Shown piece by piece: positions 1-8,338 of a stretch of 64,000 nucleotides of DNA. The DNA is taken from the NCBI GenBank assembly GCA_963772955.1, contig CAVYZF010000007.1:248001-312000 (forward strand). The letters run 5' to 3'. Made by a program: the position numbers and the translations under genes. This DNA comes from Gp6-AA40 sp963772955 (GTDB lineage: Bacteria; Acidobacteriota; Vicinamibacteria; Vicinamibacterales; UBA2999). A model generated the notes under the pieces. That model worked only from the letters and a program-made list of their open reading frames with translations. It did not search any database and had not been told where the DNA came from. The first letter of the stretch is position 1; every line of letters starts with the position of its first letter.

Positions 1-120
1 CGTCGACAAGTCCGTCGCCGACGGAGCCTGCTGGCTCGCGGAGACTTGCGGTGTAGCGAATGCAAAGACTGTGAGACAGCCTGCGGCGAATCCAAGCCGC
101 CCCAGCGCAATTGATGCCAT
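1..120 (-). CDS. N-terminus of a secreted protein, function unknown (cut by window edge)
   Basis: An open frame starts with ATG at 120 and runs off the left edge after 40 codons. The visible residues begin MASIALGRLGFAAGCLTVFA and read as a signal peptide, with likely cleavage after VSA-S near residue 29. A strong ribosome binding site (GGGAGG, about 6 nt upstream) sits in the 10-bp gap after the stop of the HEAT-repeat gene, so the gene is probably the last visible member of the blaI-M56-HEAT operon. No domain can be named from 40 residues. The signal peptide and ribosome binding site are seen directly; operon membership is inferred from spacing. Confidence 0.72.
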   Translation of the reverse strand, partial: MASIALGRLGFAAGCLTVFAFATPQVSASQQAPSATDLST

Positions 121-130
121 GGTCGCCTCC

Positions 131-568
131 CTAGAACGGGCGCGTTCCCTGATTCGGGTTGGGATTGGGGTTTGGGCTCGGACCGCCGCCGCCGTGCCCG
201 TAAATCTGTGCGAGTGCCTGCGCAGCCGATCGACGGACCTCGATGTTGCCGTCCTTCAATGCGGCGGTGAGTGCGTCAACCGCCTTGGGGCTCCGGATGC
301 GACCGATGGCCCAGATTGCTTGTTTCCGGACTTCTTGATCCGAGTCGCGCATTGCGGCGATGAGCGCATCAACCGACTGTTCGGAGCGAATCCGTCCCAG
401 CGCCCAGGCCGCTTGCCGACGAACGTCCGCGTCGCTGTCCTTGAGCGCGTCGGCGAGCGCGGCGACTGTTGCGGCGGGAACGACTGGAGACGTCTGTGCG
501 TCGGCACGCGAACAGACAATGATCGAGGCGAGAACTACGACTGCTAATATTTTGGCACGTGTCGGCAT
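131..568 (-). CDS. Secreted HEAT-repeat protein
   Basis: A 145-residue protein with a signal peptide (residues 1-25, ending SRADAQ), then three HEAT repeats of about 31 residues marked by recurring 'DADVRRQAAWALGRI', 'DQEVRKQAIWAIGRI' and 'NIEVRRSAAQALAQI'. It ends in a Gly/Pro/Asn tail with a PNPNPNPN run. HEAT repeats form alpha-solenoid binding surfaces and have no catalytic role. The repeats closely resemble those on the C-terminus of the M56 protease encoded upstream, so the two probably arose by duplication and may bind the same partner in the periplasm. The partner is unknown. Confidence 0.85.
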   Translation of the reverse strand: MPTRAKILAVVVLASIIVCSRADAQTSPVVPAATVAALADALKDSDADVRRQAAWALGRIRSEQSVDALIAAMRDSDQEVRKQAIWAIGRIRSPKAVDALTAALKDGNIEVRRSAAQALAQIYGHGGGGPSPNPNPNPNQGTRPF

Positions 569-607
569 GACTGTCCTTTCAGGCGATGTGCGCCCGTGAT
601 GCGGTTA

Positions 608-2506
608 TTACTGTCCTGCTAACTGGCCGATGGCGAAGGCCGCCTGCTGACGCACGTCCGCGACCGCGTCGCGCAACGCGGTTGTCAGCGCAGGGAGTGC
701 TCTGGGATCTCGAATTTGCCCGAGGGCGAAGGCCGCCTGCAGGCGGACGTCGGCTGATGAGTCCTTCAACGCCTCGAGCAAGGGGTCGACTGCACTGGCG
801 TCCCGCAGCTGACCCAGACCGAACACAGCCTGCTGGCGGACGTCAGCCGACGAGTCCTTGAGCGCTTTCAGCAACGCGGGAACGGCGTCACGGTTGCGTG
901 ATTGCGCGAGGAGGTGCACAGCCTGCTGGCGCACGTCAGCCGAGGCATCGTCGATCATCGTCATGACTGCCGCGGCCGCACGTGGATCGCCGGTTCGGGC
1001 GAGTGCGAACACGACGTGTTCACGCACATCCGCGTTGCTGTCTTTGAGCAGCGGAAGCAGGGCGGGCACGATCCGCGCGTCGCGCATGCGCCCGAGTGTG
1101 ATGACCACTGTCTCGCGAACGTCCGCATCGGAGTCCGCGAGCGCGGCGATCAGTGCCTCGACGGTCTTCGGATCTGCGGCAGCAGCGCCTTGCGCAGCCC
1201 TGGCCGCGGCGATTTGTCCGCCGACTCGTGAGCCGATCTGCCCCCCGAGTTCTGAGCCGTTCTGCGCACCGATCGGCGAGCTGATGTCGCCATCAGTTCG
1301 GTCGTCGATCCGTTCGGCGAGCGACTCTCTTGTGGTTGCCGGGGCAAGCCTCGGGCGCGGTTGCGGATCGGGGACCGCGCTCACAGATGGAGAGTCTGCG
1401 ACCGGCGCTGGCGCGTGAGATGGCGCAGCGCTTGCCGATTCGAACTCGTCCGCGATCGGCGACGAGTTCTCCAGGTGCACCGCGCCGACCGGTACGGCGA
1501 TCAGCAGAACGAACGCGAGCGACGCAACACGCGTGTAGAGCGTCGACGATCGCCGGATTGCGGGATCCAGGATCGCCAGAAGCCGCCCTTCGAGTTGTGA
1601 CGGCCGTGCCATCGCGAGCCCGACGAGCGGAAACATCCGGCGATTCTGCGCAGTCTTCGCGATGTCGAGCAGGTGAGCCGCGTAGTCGGGACCCTTCTCG
1701 CCGGCGGCGAGCACGAAGTCGTCGCATGCCCGCTCGCGTTCAGCGCGCATCCGGCGGGCCGCGAGCCAGACGATCGGGTTGAACCAGTACGCCGCGCACA
1801 CGAGCTGCGCAATTGACTGTGTCAGGCAGTCGCGCCGTTTTATGTGCGCAAGCTCGTGGAGTACAACGACGCGGCGACGTTCGTCGGACCAGTGCGCCGC
1901 ATCAGCCGGCATCACGATGGATGGACGCCAGACGCCACACACGATCGGCATACTGACCGACGCGGACTCGGCGACGACGACTGGCCCCGGGATCTCGAAG
2001 ACCTCTGCGAGCGTCTGTGCCTCGTCGACCCAGGGGGCCTCGACGACCGTTGCCGACCTGCGAATCCACCAGGCGCCGATCGCACCGCTGATGACATAGG
2101 CCAGGATCATCGTGGCGCCGACCGCCCAGAGAAGCACTGCAGCGAGCGTCAGATCGAATGGCCTCGCAGCAGTCTGTGCTGGTGCCGCCAACGGCAATGC
2201 CGAGGCCACGCTATCCCCCGTCGCGGCGGCCGGTGCAGCCTCAGGAGCGATCACTGACTGCTGCATGTCCATGGGCGCCTGTGACTGCGTTGAGACGAAC
2301 GGTGCTGGAATCGACACCGTCCAGCGCGGACCGAAGGCTGTCATCGCCGGCGCGAGCGTCGATCCAGCAATGGCGCAGATCCAAATGAAGTGGCGCGTCG
2401 AGGCGGAGGCGCGGCGCATCACCGAGGTCAACGCCCACGCGGCACACAGCATCAGGCTGGCGCGTGCGCATGATTCGACGAGGGCGGCCATCAGGTCGGC
2501 AAACAT
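608..2506 (-). CDS. M56 (BlaR1-type) membrane metallopeptidase with C-terminal HEAT repeats
   Basis: A 632-residue integral membrane protease. Membrane segments are near residues 12-30, 38-58, 119-147 and 323-345. The zinc-peptidase motif HELAH is at 217-221, preceded by the family-typical 'ADAAHWSDERRRVVVL' and followed by 'ERACDDFVLA', which should supply the third ligand. In BlaR1/MecR1 this domain faces the cytosol and, once an external sensor is triggered, inactivates a BlaI-type repressor. Here the C-terminal periplasmic part holds about six tandem HEAT repeats (roughly residues 450-632) instead of a penicillin-binding domain, so the signal is probably a protein or peptide rather than a beta-lactam. 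The gene starts 1 bp after the stop of the BlaI-type gene. Peptidase identity is firm; the regulatory role is inferred from the pairing. Confidence 0.9.
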   Translation of the reverse strand: MFADLMAALVESCARASLMLCAAWALTSVMRRASASTRHFIWICAIAGSTLAPAMTAFGPRWTVSIPAPFVSTQSQAPMDMQQSVIAPEAAPAAATGDSVASALPLAAPAQTAARPFDLTLAAVLLWAVGATMILAYVISGAIGAWWIRRSATVVEAPWVDEAQTLAEVFEIPGPVVVAESASVSMPIVCGVWRPSIVMPADAAHWSDERRRVVVLHELAHIKRRDCLTQSIAQLVCAAYWFNPIVWLAARRMRAERERACDDFVLAAGEKGPDYAAHLLDIAKTAQNRRMFPLVGLAMARPSQLEGRLLAILDPAIRRSSTLYTRVASLAFVLLIAVPVGAVHLENSSPIADEFESASAAPSHAPAPVADSPSVSAVPDPQPRPRLAPATTRESLAERIDDRTDGDISSPIGAQNGSELGGQIGSRVGGQIAAARAAQGAAAADPKTVEALIAALADSDADVRETVVITLGRMRDARIVPALLPLLKDSNADVREHVVFALARTGDPRAAAAVMTMIDDASADVRQQAVHLLAQSRNRDAVPALLKALKDSSADVRQQAVFGLGQLRDASAVDPLLEALKDSSADVRLQAAFALGQIRDPRALPALTTALRDAVADVRQQAAFAIGQLAGQ

Positions 2507-2507
2507 C

Positions 2508-2900
2508 TCAGGCTCCTTCCTTGCGGGCGCGTTTGATTACTGTGTTGAGGCGGTCCCACTCCGCTTGAGAGATTCGGCTCGCGTCCTCGTCGAGCAGTGC
2601 TGCAATCGCTTGCGTCGTGGACCCTTCGAAGAAGGTGTTCAGCAGGTGTCGCAACGCGGAGCGTTTCGCCGCGTCGCGCGCGACGGTCGGGATGTACACG
2701 TAGCGCGACCCGTCTTGTTCGTGTCGCACGTGCCCTTTATCTTCGAGGATTTTCAACAGCGTGCGCACGGCAGAGTAGCTGGGCGCTGCTGGCATGGCCT
2801 GCTGAACTTCTGCCGCCGTCGCACGCCCCGCTTTGTAGAGGACGTCGAGAATCTGCCGTTCGCGGCGACTGAGATCGGGCGGGGCCGCACTCTTGGTCAT
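2508..2900 (-). CDS. BlaI/MecI/CopY-family transcriptional repressor
   Basis: A 130-residue winged-helix repressor. The N-terminal half carries the family signature 'LSRRERQILDVLYKAGRATA' then 'AEVQQAMPAAPSYSAVRTLL' (recognition helix) and a wing 'HVRHEQDGSRYVYIP'; the C-terminal half is a helical dimerisation region. I chose ATG 2900 over an in-frame TTG at 2909 because the TTG lies inside the operator-like dyad. It is the first gene of an operon with the M56 protease. By analogy with blaI-blaR1, it should repress its own operon until cleaved by the protease. Targets beyond the operon cannot be seen. Confidence 0.92.
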   Translation of the reverse strand: MTKSAAPPDLSRRERQILDVLYKAGRATAAEVQQAMPAAPSYSAVRTLLKILEDKGHVRHEQDGSRYVYIPTVARDAAKRSALRHLLNTFFEGSTTQAIAALLDEDASRISQAEWDRLNTVIKRARKEGA

Positions 2901-2940
2901 TGGTGCCAAAAAATTAGCACCAACGATTTCAGGTTGTCAA
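2900..2940 (-). promoter_or_regulatory. Promoter and dyad operator of the blaI-M56 operon
   Basis: Read on the minus strand, a perfect -35 TTGACA (2940-2935) is followed after 16 bp by the -10-like GCTAAT (2918-2913). A dyad TTGGTGC-N10-GCACCAA occupies 2900-2923, covering the -10 and ending at the start codon. No Shine-Dalgarno lies between the -10 and ATG 2900, so the transcript should be nearly leaderless. A dyad over the -10 is where a BlaI-type repressor would autoregulate. The sequence elements are seen; repressor binding is inferred. Confidence 0.7.
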
Positions 2941-3221
2941 CGACGTACTGGGTCCGCGCCGTACTGGCCCGGAGCAGTGACAGCTGAATTGTGAAGTTAC
3001 GACGGAGGTGTGGTTTGTGTTACTCGAGTGTGACATTGGCCTTGATTCGAGAGACCTGTGGGAGTAGTGTCCACCCAACCCATCGGCAACCCTCGATGCG
3101 CCTTCGCATGGCGCGATTCCATTGAGTGCGTTGGAGATACCAATTTCAGGGTAGCGGAGGAAACAGACCCATCGGCGTGACCAAAGTTCGGGACGGAACC
3201 CAACCGACAGAGAGGTGGCAT
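2941..3221. other. Divergent intergenic region before the TonB receptor gene
   Basis: About 280 bp between the blaI promoter and the receptor start. It contains a small inverted repeat (GCGCC, 7-nt loop, GGCGC) near 3098-3114, and a ribosome binding site (AGAGGTGG) just before ATG 3222. I see no convincing -35/-10 pair for the receptor, no tRNA and no recognised riboswitch. A weak in-frame GTG at 3126 would extend the receptor by 32 hydrophilic residues ahead of its signal peptide and is rejected as the start. Confidence 0.5.
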
Positions 3222-6200
3222 ATGCGCTTAGGCGTGAAGGCGCTGGCAGTAGTGGCGTTGATCATCCTCATCCCCGCCGGAGCCCGTGCACAAGCAGTAA
3301 TCGCAGGTTCGGTCAGGGATACCTCAGGGGCAGTACTTCCCGGTGTCACCGTTGAAGCCAGCAGTCCTGCGCTGATTGAAAAAGTCCGCACGAGCATCAG
3401 CGACAGCGGCGGACAGTACCGCATCGAAGATCTCCGCCCGGGGGTCTACAAGGTCTCGTTTACATTGCCTGGGTTCAGCACCTTTGAACGCGAAGGCGTC
3501 GAGCTGACCGGCTCGTTTACCGCCACCATCAACGCGGAACTGCGCGTTGGCAATCTTCAGGAGACCGTGACGGTTACCGGAGAGAGCCCGATCGTTGACG
3601 TTTCGAGCGCCCGGCGTCAGACCGTCATCAACAATGAGGTGCTCAAGGCCATTCCGACCGTGCGCAGTTACAACGCGCTCGTCGTCGTCGTGCCCGGCGT
3701 CGTGACGAACACGAACGACGTCGCCACCGGCACTGCCACCACGCAGTTTCCAATTCATGGTGGCCGCAACAACGAAGGCCGCATGACGATCGACGGTCTC
3801 AACGTCGGCAATCCTCCCGGCGGCAATCAGCCACCCGGCTTCTCCGTGGACGTTGGCAACTCTGAAGAGATCTCGTTCACGACGTCCGGCGGACTCGGCG
3901 AGTCCGAGACCGCGGGACTGGTGATGAACGTCGTGCCGAAGACCGGCGGCAACTCGATTCACGGATCGGCGTTCTACAGCGGCAGCGGCAAGAACCTTCA
4001 GTCGGACAACACGGAAGGCACTGGCGTTGCGGCGCCGACGCCGCTGACAAAGATTTACGACCTCAACGGTGCGATCGGTGGACCGATCATGCGCGACAAG
4101 TTGTGGTACTTCGCGACGGCGCGCACACAGGGAAGCACGCGCGTCAACGCGAACCAGTTCGTCAATCTGAACGCCGGCGATGCGACGAAATGGCTCTATG
4201 CCCCGGACCTGAACGACCCCGGATTCTCCGACCGCACGTGGGAGAACATCAGCGGACGTCTGACGTGGCAGATGACACCGCGCAACAAGATCGGCGGCTA
4301 CTGGGACGAGCAGTGGGTGTGCCGCAAGTGCGAGGGGAATACGATCGGTATCACCACTCCTGCGGTCGTTTCACCCGAGGCGAACGGCCCGAATCAGACG
4401 CTGCCGCTCCGCGTGCCGCAGGTGACGTGGTCGTCACCCGTGACGAATCGGCTGCTCCTCGACGCCGGTTTCGGCGGCACGTACTACGGCTGGGGCAACT
4501 TCGAGCGCAACCCGAATCCGACACACGACCTGATCAAGGTCACTGAGCAGTGTGCGGCCGGCTGCGCGGCCAATGGCAACCGCCCGGGGATCGTGTACCG
4601 GTCACAGGACTACGGCGACAACCGCACAGGATCCTATACGTGGAGAGGGTCACTGGCGTACGTGACAGGCCGGCACAGCTTCAAGGTTGGTTATCAGGGA
4701 ACGCTGATGACTGACGACCGGACCTGGACCACCAACACCACGGACCTGTGGTACCGCTTCAACAACGGAGTTCCGAATCAGCTGACGCAGACCATTTCAC
4801 CGTGGATCAACAACGCTCGGGCGGGATGGGATGCCGTCTTCGCACAGGAACAGTTCACGATGGGACGGTTAACGCTGCAGGGCGCTGTCCGGTTCGATGT
4901 GGCGAAGAGCTGGTTCCCGGAGCAGAACATTGGGCCGGATAGGTTCCTCGCAACGCCCTACCATTTCGACGAAACGAAAGGCGTCAACAGCTACAAGGAC
5001 ATCACGCCCCGGTTCGGTGCGGCCTATGACGTCTTCGGCAACGGCAAGACCGCCGTCAAAATGAACCTTGGCAGGTATCTGGAAGGCGTCGGCGTGCAGT
5101 TGACGTATGCCAACTCGAATCCGACCCTTCGAATCCCGACGTCAACGGGTCCTTTCGGCGTGCCGGGTGTCACCAGGACATGGATTGACGCGAACGCGGA
5201 TCTGACGCCCAACTGCGACCTGTCCAATCCGAACGCCAACGGAAATCCTGCCGCGGTCAACGGTGGAGGCGGAGCAGACTTCTGCGGCCAGATTTCTAAT
5301 ACGGCGTTTGGCCAACCTGTGCTGTCAGGGGCTTACGATCCCAACCTTCTCAACGGATGGGGCGTGCGCGCCGGCGACTGGAGCCTGGGCCTCTCGGTCC
5401 AGCAGCAGATCTTTACACGCATGTCGATCGAGGTCGGTTACTACAGGCGATCTTTCGACGGCTTCACGGCGAACGACAACCAGGCCCTGGCGAACGCTGA
5501 CCTGACGCCGTACACCGTGCTGGCGCCGTCGGATTCACGGCTCCCGAACGGCGGCGGGTATTCGATCGGCACGCTTTACGACGTCGTGCCCAGTAAGGCA
5601 GGGCAGGTCAACAATCTGTCGACGCTTGCTGACAATTATGGCAAGCAGTACCAGTACTTCAATGGCCTCGACGTGACCGTCAGCCTGCGCCAGGGCGGCC
5701 TGACTCTCCAGGGCGGCACGAGCACCGGTCAGAACGTCGCCGATGCCTGCGAGGTCAGAGCCAACCTCCCTGAGCTGAACACGAATATCGGCGCCGGCCT
5801 TGTCGGATCGGCTGTCAGTACGACTAGCCCGTACTGCCACGTCGCATATGGCATGCTCACGCAGCTTCGGGGACTCGGCTCGTATGTCATCCCGAAGATC
5901 GATGCGCAGGTCAGCGCGGTGTTCCAGAGCAAGCCTGGCGCATTGCTATCGGCCAACTACGCCATGCCCGCGGCACAGGTCGCAACGTTTCTCGGCCGGC
6001 CGCCGTCCGGGAACGTGCCCAACGTCACCATCAACCTGATCGAACCAGGGTCACTGTACGGAGATCGGATCAACCAGCTCGACTTCCGCATTGCGAAGAA
6101 CTTCACCTTCGGGTCGACACGGTCGATGATCTCCGCCGACCTCTATAACGTGATGAACGCGAATCCGGTGCTGACCTACAACAACAGCTTCACGCCCAAC

Positions 6201-6272
6201 GGGCCATGGCTCCAGCCGAACTCGATCCTGACGGGACGGCTGATTCGCATCAGCGTCGATTTCAATTTCTAA
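3222..6272 (+). CDS. TonB-dependent receptor with carboxypeptidase-regulatory domain (Oar-like)
   Basis: A 1016-residue outer-membrane receptor. Order: signal peptide (1-24, ending ARAQA); a carboxypeptidase-regulatory-like beta-sandwich (about 25-110, 'GSVRDTSGAVLPGVTVEASS'); a plug domain (about 125-240, 'GESPIVDVSSARRQTVINNE'); then a beta-barrel ending in the aromatic 'ISVDFNF', the usual outer-membrane insertion signal. Acidobacteriota carry many such proteins, thought to take up large oligomers through TonB/ExbBD. Cysteine pairs CRKC and CAAGC in barrel loops are unusual and may form disulfides or bind metal. The start is ATG 3222 with a good ribosome binding site directly before the signal peptide. 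The substrate cannot be inferred. Confidence 0.93.
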   Translation: MRLGVKALAVVALIILIPAGARAQAVIAGSVRDTSGAVLPGVTVEASSPALIEKVRTSISDSGGQYRIEDLRPGVYKVSFTLPGFSTFEREGVELTGSFTATINAELRVGNLQETVTVTGESPIVDVSSARRQTVINNEVLKAIPTVRSYNALVVVVPGVVTNTNDVATGTATTQFPIHGGRNNEGRMTIDGLNVGNPPGGNQPPGFSVDVGNSEEISFTTSGGLGESETAGLVMNVVPKTGGNSIHGSAFYSGSGKNLQSDNTEGTGVAAPTPLTKIYDLNGAIGGPIMRDKLWYFATARTQGSTRVNANQFVNLNAGDATKWLYAPDLNDPGFSDRTWENISGRLTWQMTPRNKIGGYWDEQWVCRKCEGNTIGITTPAVVSPEANGPNQTLPLRVPQVTWSSPVTNRLLLDAGFGGTYYGWGNFERNPNPTHDLIKVTEQCAAGCAANGNRPGIVYRSQDYGDNRTGSYTWRGSLAYVTGRHSFKVGYQGTLMTDDRTWTTNTTDLWYRFNNGVPNQLTQTISPWINNARAGWDAVFAQEQFTMGRLTLQGAVRFDVAKSWFPEQNIGPDRFLATPYHFDETKGVNSYKDITPRFGAAYDVFGNGKTAVKMNLGRYLEGVGVQLTYANSNPTLRIPTSTGPFGVPGVTRTWIDANADLTPNCDLSNPNANGNPAAVNGGGGADFCGQISNTAFGQPVLSGAYDPNLLNGWGVRAGDWSLGLSVQQQIFTRMSIEVGYYRRSFDGFTANDNQALANADLTPYTVLAPSDSRLPNGGGYSIGTLYDVVPSKAGQVNNLSTLADNYGKQYQYFNGLDVTVSLRQGGLTLQGGTSTGQNVADACEVRANLPELNTNIGAGLVGSAVSTTSPYCHVAYGMLTQLRGLGSYVIPKIDAQVSAVFQSKPGALLSANYAMPAAQVATFLGRPPSGNVPNVTINLIEPGSLYGDRINQLDFRIAKNFTFGSTRSMISADLYNVMNANPVLTYNNSFTPNGPWLQPNSILTGRLIRISVDFNF

Positions 6273-6277
6273 TCAAA

Positions 6278-6299
6278 CGGCGGGTCAGAAGACCCGCCG
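6278..6299 (+). terminator. Hairpin just after the TonB receptor gene
   Basis: A perfect 9-bp stem (CGGCGGGTC, loop AGAA, GACCCGCCG) starts 6 bp after the receptor stop. No T-run follows, so it may end transcription only weakly, stabilise the mRNA 3' end, or be a copy of the dispersed palindrome seen 25 bp downstream, with which it shares the word GACCCGCC. Confidence 0.5.
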
Positions 6300-6324
6300 C
6301 CACCGATCCGTTGATCGAGCCTTC

Positions 6325-6351
6325 GTAGAGGCGGGTCTTCAGACCCGCCTG
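6325..6351. repeat. GTAGAG palindromic repeat, copy 1
   Basis: A 27-bp element: GTAG followed by the perfect inverted repeat AGGCGGGTCT/AGACCCGCCT with the junction TTCAG between the GC arms, ending CTG. Closely related elements occur at 26152, 27699, 32464 and, more diverged, 50993. This copy lies 4 bp before the start of a damaged zinc-ribbon gene. Confidence 0.85.
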
Positions 6352-6354
6352 ACG

Positions 6355-6848
6355 TTGGCCGATAAGACGGTCGTGCCTAATTGCGCCAATTGCGGAGCGC
6401 CAATGCCGGCCGACCGGAACACCGGCGTGGCCGTGTGCGGTCACTGTGGCTCGAGCGAACAGCTCGCCGGCATCGCCGCGCTGATTGAGACCGCGGAGCG
6501 CGAGCGACAAGACGTGCCCGACTTGTCAGACCTCGCTTGCGAACTGGAAAGCTCGATGGGCGCCCGCTGCTGTTCTGTCAACGCTGCGAAGGGTTGCTCG
6601 TCGAGATGGAGCACTTCGTCGCCGTGATCAACGCGGCGCGTGCTCGAGAGGAGCAGCCAGGAACGATCCTACCGCGCCGGCAGACACCCGGAGATCGCAC
6701 CATCAGCTGCCCAGGCTGCCAGCGTCCGATGCTGAGTCACTTCTACGGTGGACCGGGCAATCTCGTCATCGACACCTGCGAGCGGTGTCATCTCAACTGG
6801 CTGGACCCCGGGGAACTGCGCCGCATCGCGCGTGCGCCACGCGCGTAG
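6355..6848 (+). pseudogene. TFIIB-type zinc-ribbon protein broken by two frameshifts
   Basis: Three reading frames each carry one piece of what looks like a single protein. Frame 1 from TTG 6355: 'NCANCGAPMPADRNTGVAVC' and GHC, up to about 6508. Frame 2, about 6506-6540: 'DKTCPTCQTSLA'. Frame 3 to the stop at 6848: 'GRPLLFCQRCEGLLVEMEHF', then a classic zf-TFIIB ribbon 'CPGCQRPM...CERCHLNWLDPGEL'. Joined, the CxxC pairs form three zinc ribbons in the usual order. Family members are small cytoplasmic metal-binding proteins of unknown role. The breaks could be real decay or assembly errors; the last segment alone (TTG 6537-6848) could still make a 103-residue protein. Confidence 0.7.
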
Positions 6849-6850
6849 AT

Positions 6851-8335
6851 CTACGAGCCGCTCGAAGTCGTCTTCGGTGCCGTGATTTCGAACGTGAAGC
6901 GGAGTGCGGGAATCTTGTTGCCGGGATGATCGTCCGCGTAGGTGAGCTGTGGCTGACGGTAGAGCAACTGCGTCTCAGTCGGTGGGCCCTGATAGATACC
7001 AGGATACAAGTCGATGATGTGGACGCCGGGCGAACCCGTCGCATGGAAGTTGATCACGACGTCGCCCTGGCTGTTGAAGCCGCACGCGTAGCCCATGTAC
7101 GCATTGTCGTAGGTGGCGACGTAGATGTTGTCGTACTCAGTCCAGCCGACGCCCTTCAAGTGGATCGTGACCGGCGTGCCAACGGGTCCCGATGTCGCTG
7201 AGATGCTGACGATGCTGGTTTCGATGACGAAGAAGGCGCGCCCGAGTGTCTTGTCGCCATCACGCAGCGCGAGTCCGTGCAGGCCGCCGAGATCGTCCGG
7301 GACCGTCAGCGGCGACTCGATGCGACCGTCGCTGCCGACCTTCACGCTGCCGAACTCTTTCTCCTGTGGTTCGAATCCGTTCCCGCTGACGCGACTGCCG
7401 ACATAGGTCTGCCACGCGAGTTGCAGCGACGCGTTCGATGGAAAGCCGTCGCCGCGAAGCATCACGCGTGAGCCGACAGGTCCCTGCGTTCGATCGAGCG
7501 TCAGCGTTGCGCCATCGATGTGCACTTCGGTCTTTGGGACCGGCTGACGCTGATAGGGCTCCGCAAAAGCCGTCAGCGACGGCGGAGCACCCGGCGTCGT
7601 CCTGAATGTGAACTGCGGGCGCGGCAGATGCGCAACGGGTGACTGCTCGTAGTTCAGGTAACCCTGGCCCTGATAGCCGGTGAGGATCCGGACGACGTGA
7701 TCCCCCGATGGTCCGGCCGCGCGGAATCTCGCCACCGCCGATCCTTTCGTCCCGGCAGCCGAGACGAATCCCACGAGGTTGTTGTCCCAGTTCACTACCC
7801 ATGTGCTCTCCATCGTCCGCCAGCCGAGCCCTTTGACCTTGAGCTCGATGGGTGTGCCCACTGGGCCGGAGGCAGGAGTCAGCTCAAAACTCTGTGTGAC
7901 TTCGATGCCGTTTTGCGCGATCGGCTTGCCATCGATGAGCGCGATGATTTCATGAACGCCGCCATAGTCCTCGGGGATCGTGAATCGCGCGTCGAGCGCC
8001 CCGTTCGCGTCAATCGTGAACGTGCCGAGCGAGATGGTTGACTCCGCGTACTTCTTGCCGCGGAAGCGGTAGTAGTCTTCGACCACCCAGCCGCCCGTTA
8101 CCGTTCCCCACGTGAGATCGACAGTCTTGCCGGCTGGAAGCCCGGTCGCCTTTGCGATGACTTCCGTTCCAACGGTCGGCGACTTGTACGTGAGCGACAA
8201 CGTCTGCGACGCCGCAGCCGGGGCATCCGAGGATCCGGCTGGCGTCGACGACTCAGGGGGAGAGGCGGCCGTCTTCGAGCAGGCGACGACCGCGACGAGC
8301 GCCAGCAGCGGGAAAGCCGAGCGCAAGAACCGCAT
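6851..8335 (-). CDS. Lipoprotein with repeated Ig-like modules, function unknown
   Basis: A 494-residue lipoprotein: signal peptide with lipobox ending VVAC (Cys19), then a Ser/Pro/Ala-rich linker. The rest looks like repeated beta-sandwich (IPT/TIG-like) modules, each opening with 'GPVGT' or 'GPVGS' and a 'G-x-G-W/F' turn: 'SGPVGTPIELKVKGLGW' (about residue 155), 'QGPVGSRVMLRGDGFP' (about 285) and 'SGPVGTPVTIHLKGVGW' (about 385). The first and last of these share paired aromatic strands ('WVVNWDNN' and 'IYVATYDNAYMGYACG'), indicating internal duplication. It ends 3 bp downstream of the stop of the secreted protein gene, with which it is probably cotranscribed. An outer-membrane or surface role is likely; no enzyme motif is seen. 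Confidence 0.82.
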   Translation of the reverse strand: MRFLRSAFPLLALVAVVACSKTAASPPESSTPAGSSDAPAAASQTLSLTYKSPTVGTEVIAKATGLPAGKTVDLTWGTVTGGWVVEDYYRFRGKKYAESTISLGTFTIDANGALDARFTIPEDYGGVHEIIALIDGKPIAQNGIEVTQSFELTPASGPVGTPIELKVKGLGWRTMESTWVVNWDNNLVGFVSAAGTKGSAVARFRAAGPSGDHVVRILTGYQGQGYLNYEQSPVAHLPRPQFTFRTTPGAPPSLTAFAEPYQRQPVPKTEVHIDGATLTLDRTQGPVGSRVMLRGDGFPSNASLQLAWQTYVGSRVSGNGFEPQEKEFGSVKVGSDGRIESPLTVPDDLGGLHGLALRDGDKTLGRAFFVIETSIVSISATSGPVGTPVTIHLKGVGWTEYDNIYVATYDNAYMGYACGFNSQGDVVINFHATGSPGVHIIDLYPGIYQGPPTETQLLYRQPQLTYADDHPGNKIPALRFTFEITAPKTTSSGS

Positions 8336-8338
8336 CGC

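Noticed and set aside
71..547. Plus-strand open frame near the left edge
   Set aside because: It is antisense to the HEAT-repeat gene and has no ribosome binding site or domain; the minus-strand signal peptide and HEAT motifs are clear.
2941..3221. Riboswitch or small RNA in the gap before the TonB receptor
   Set aside because: Small inverted repeats exist but no conserved motif of a known class could be matched, and no terminator is present.
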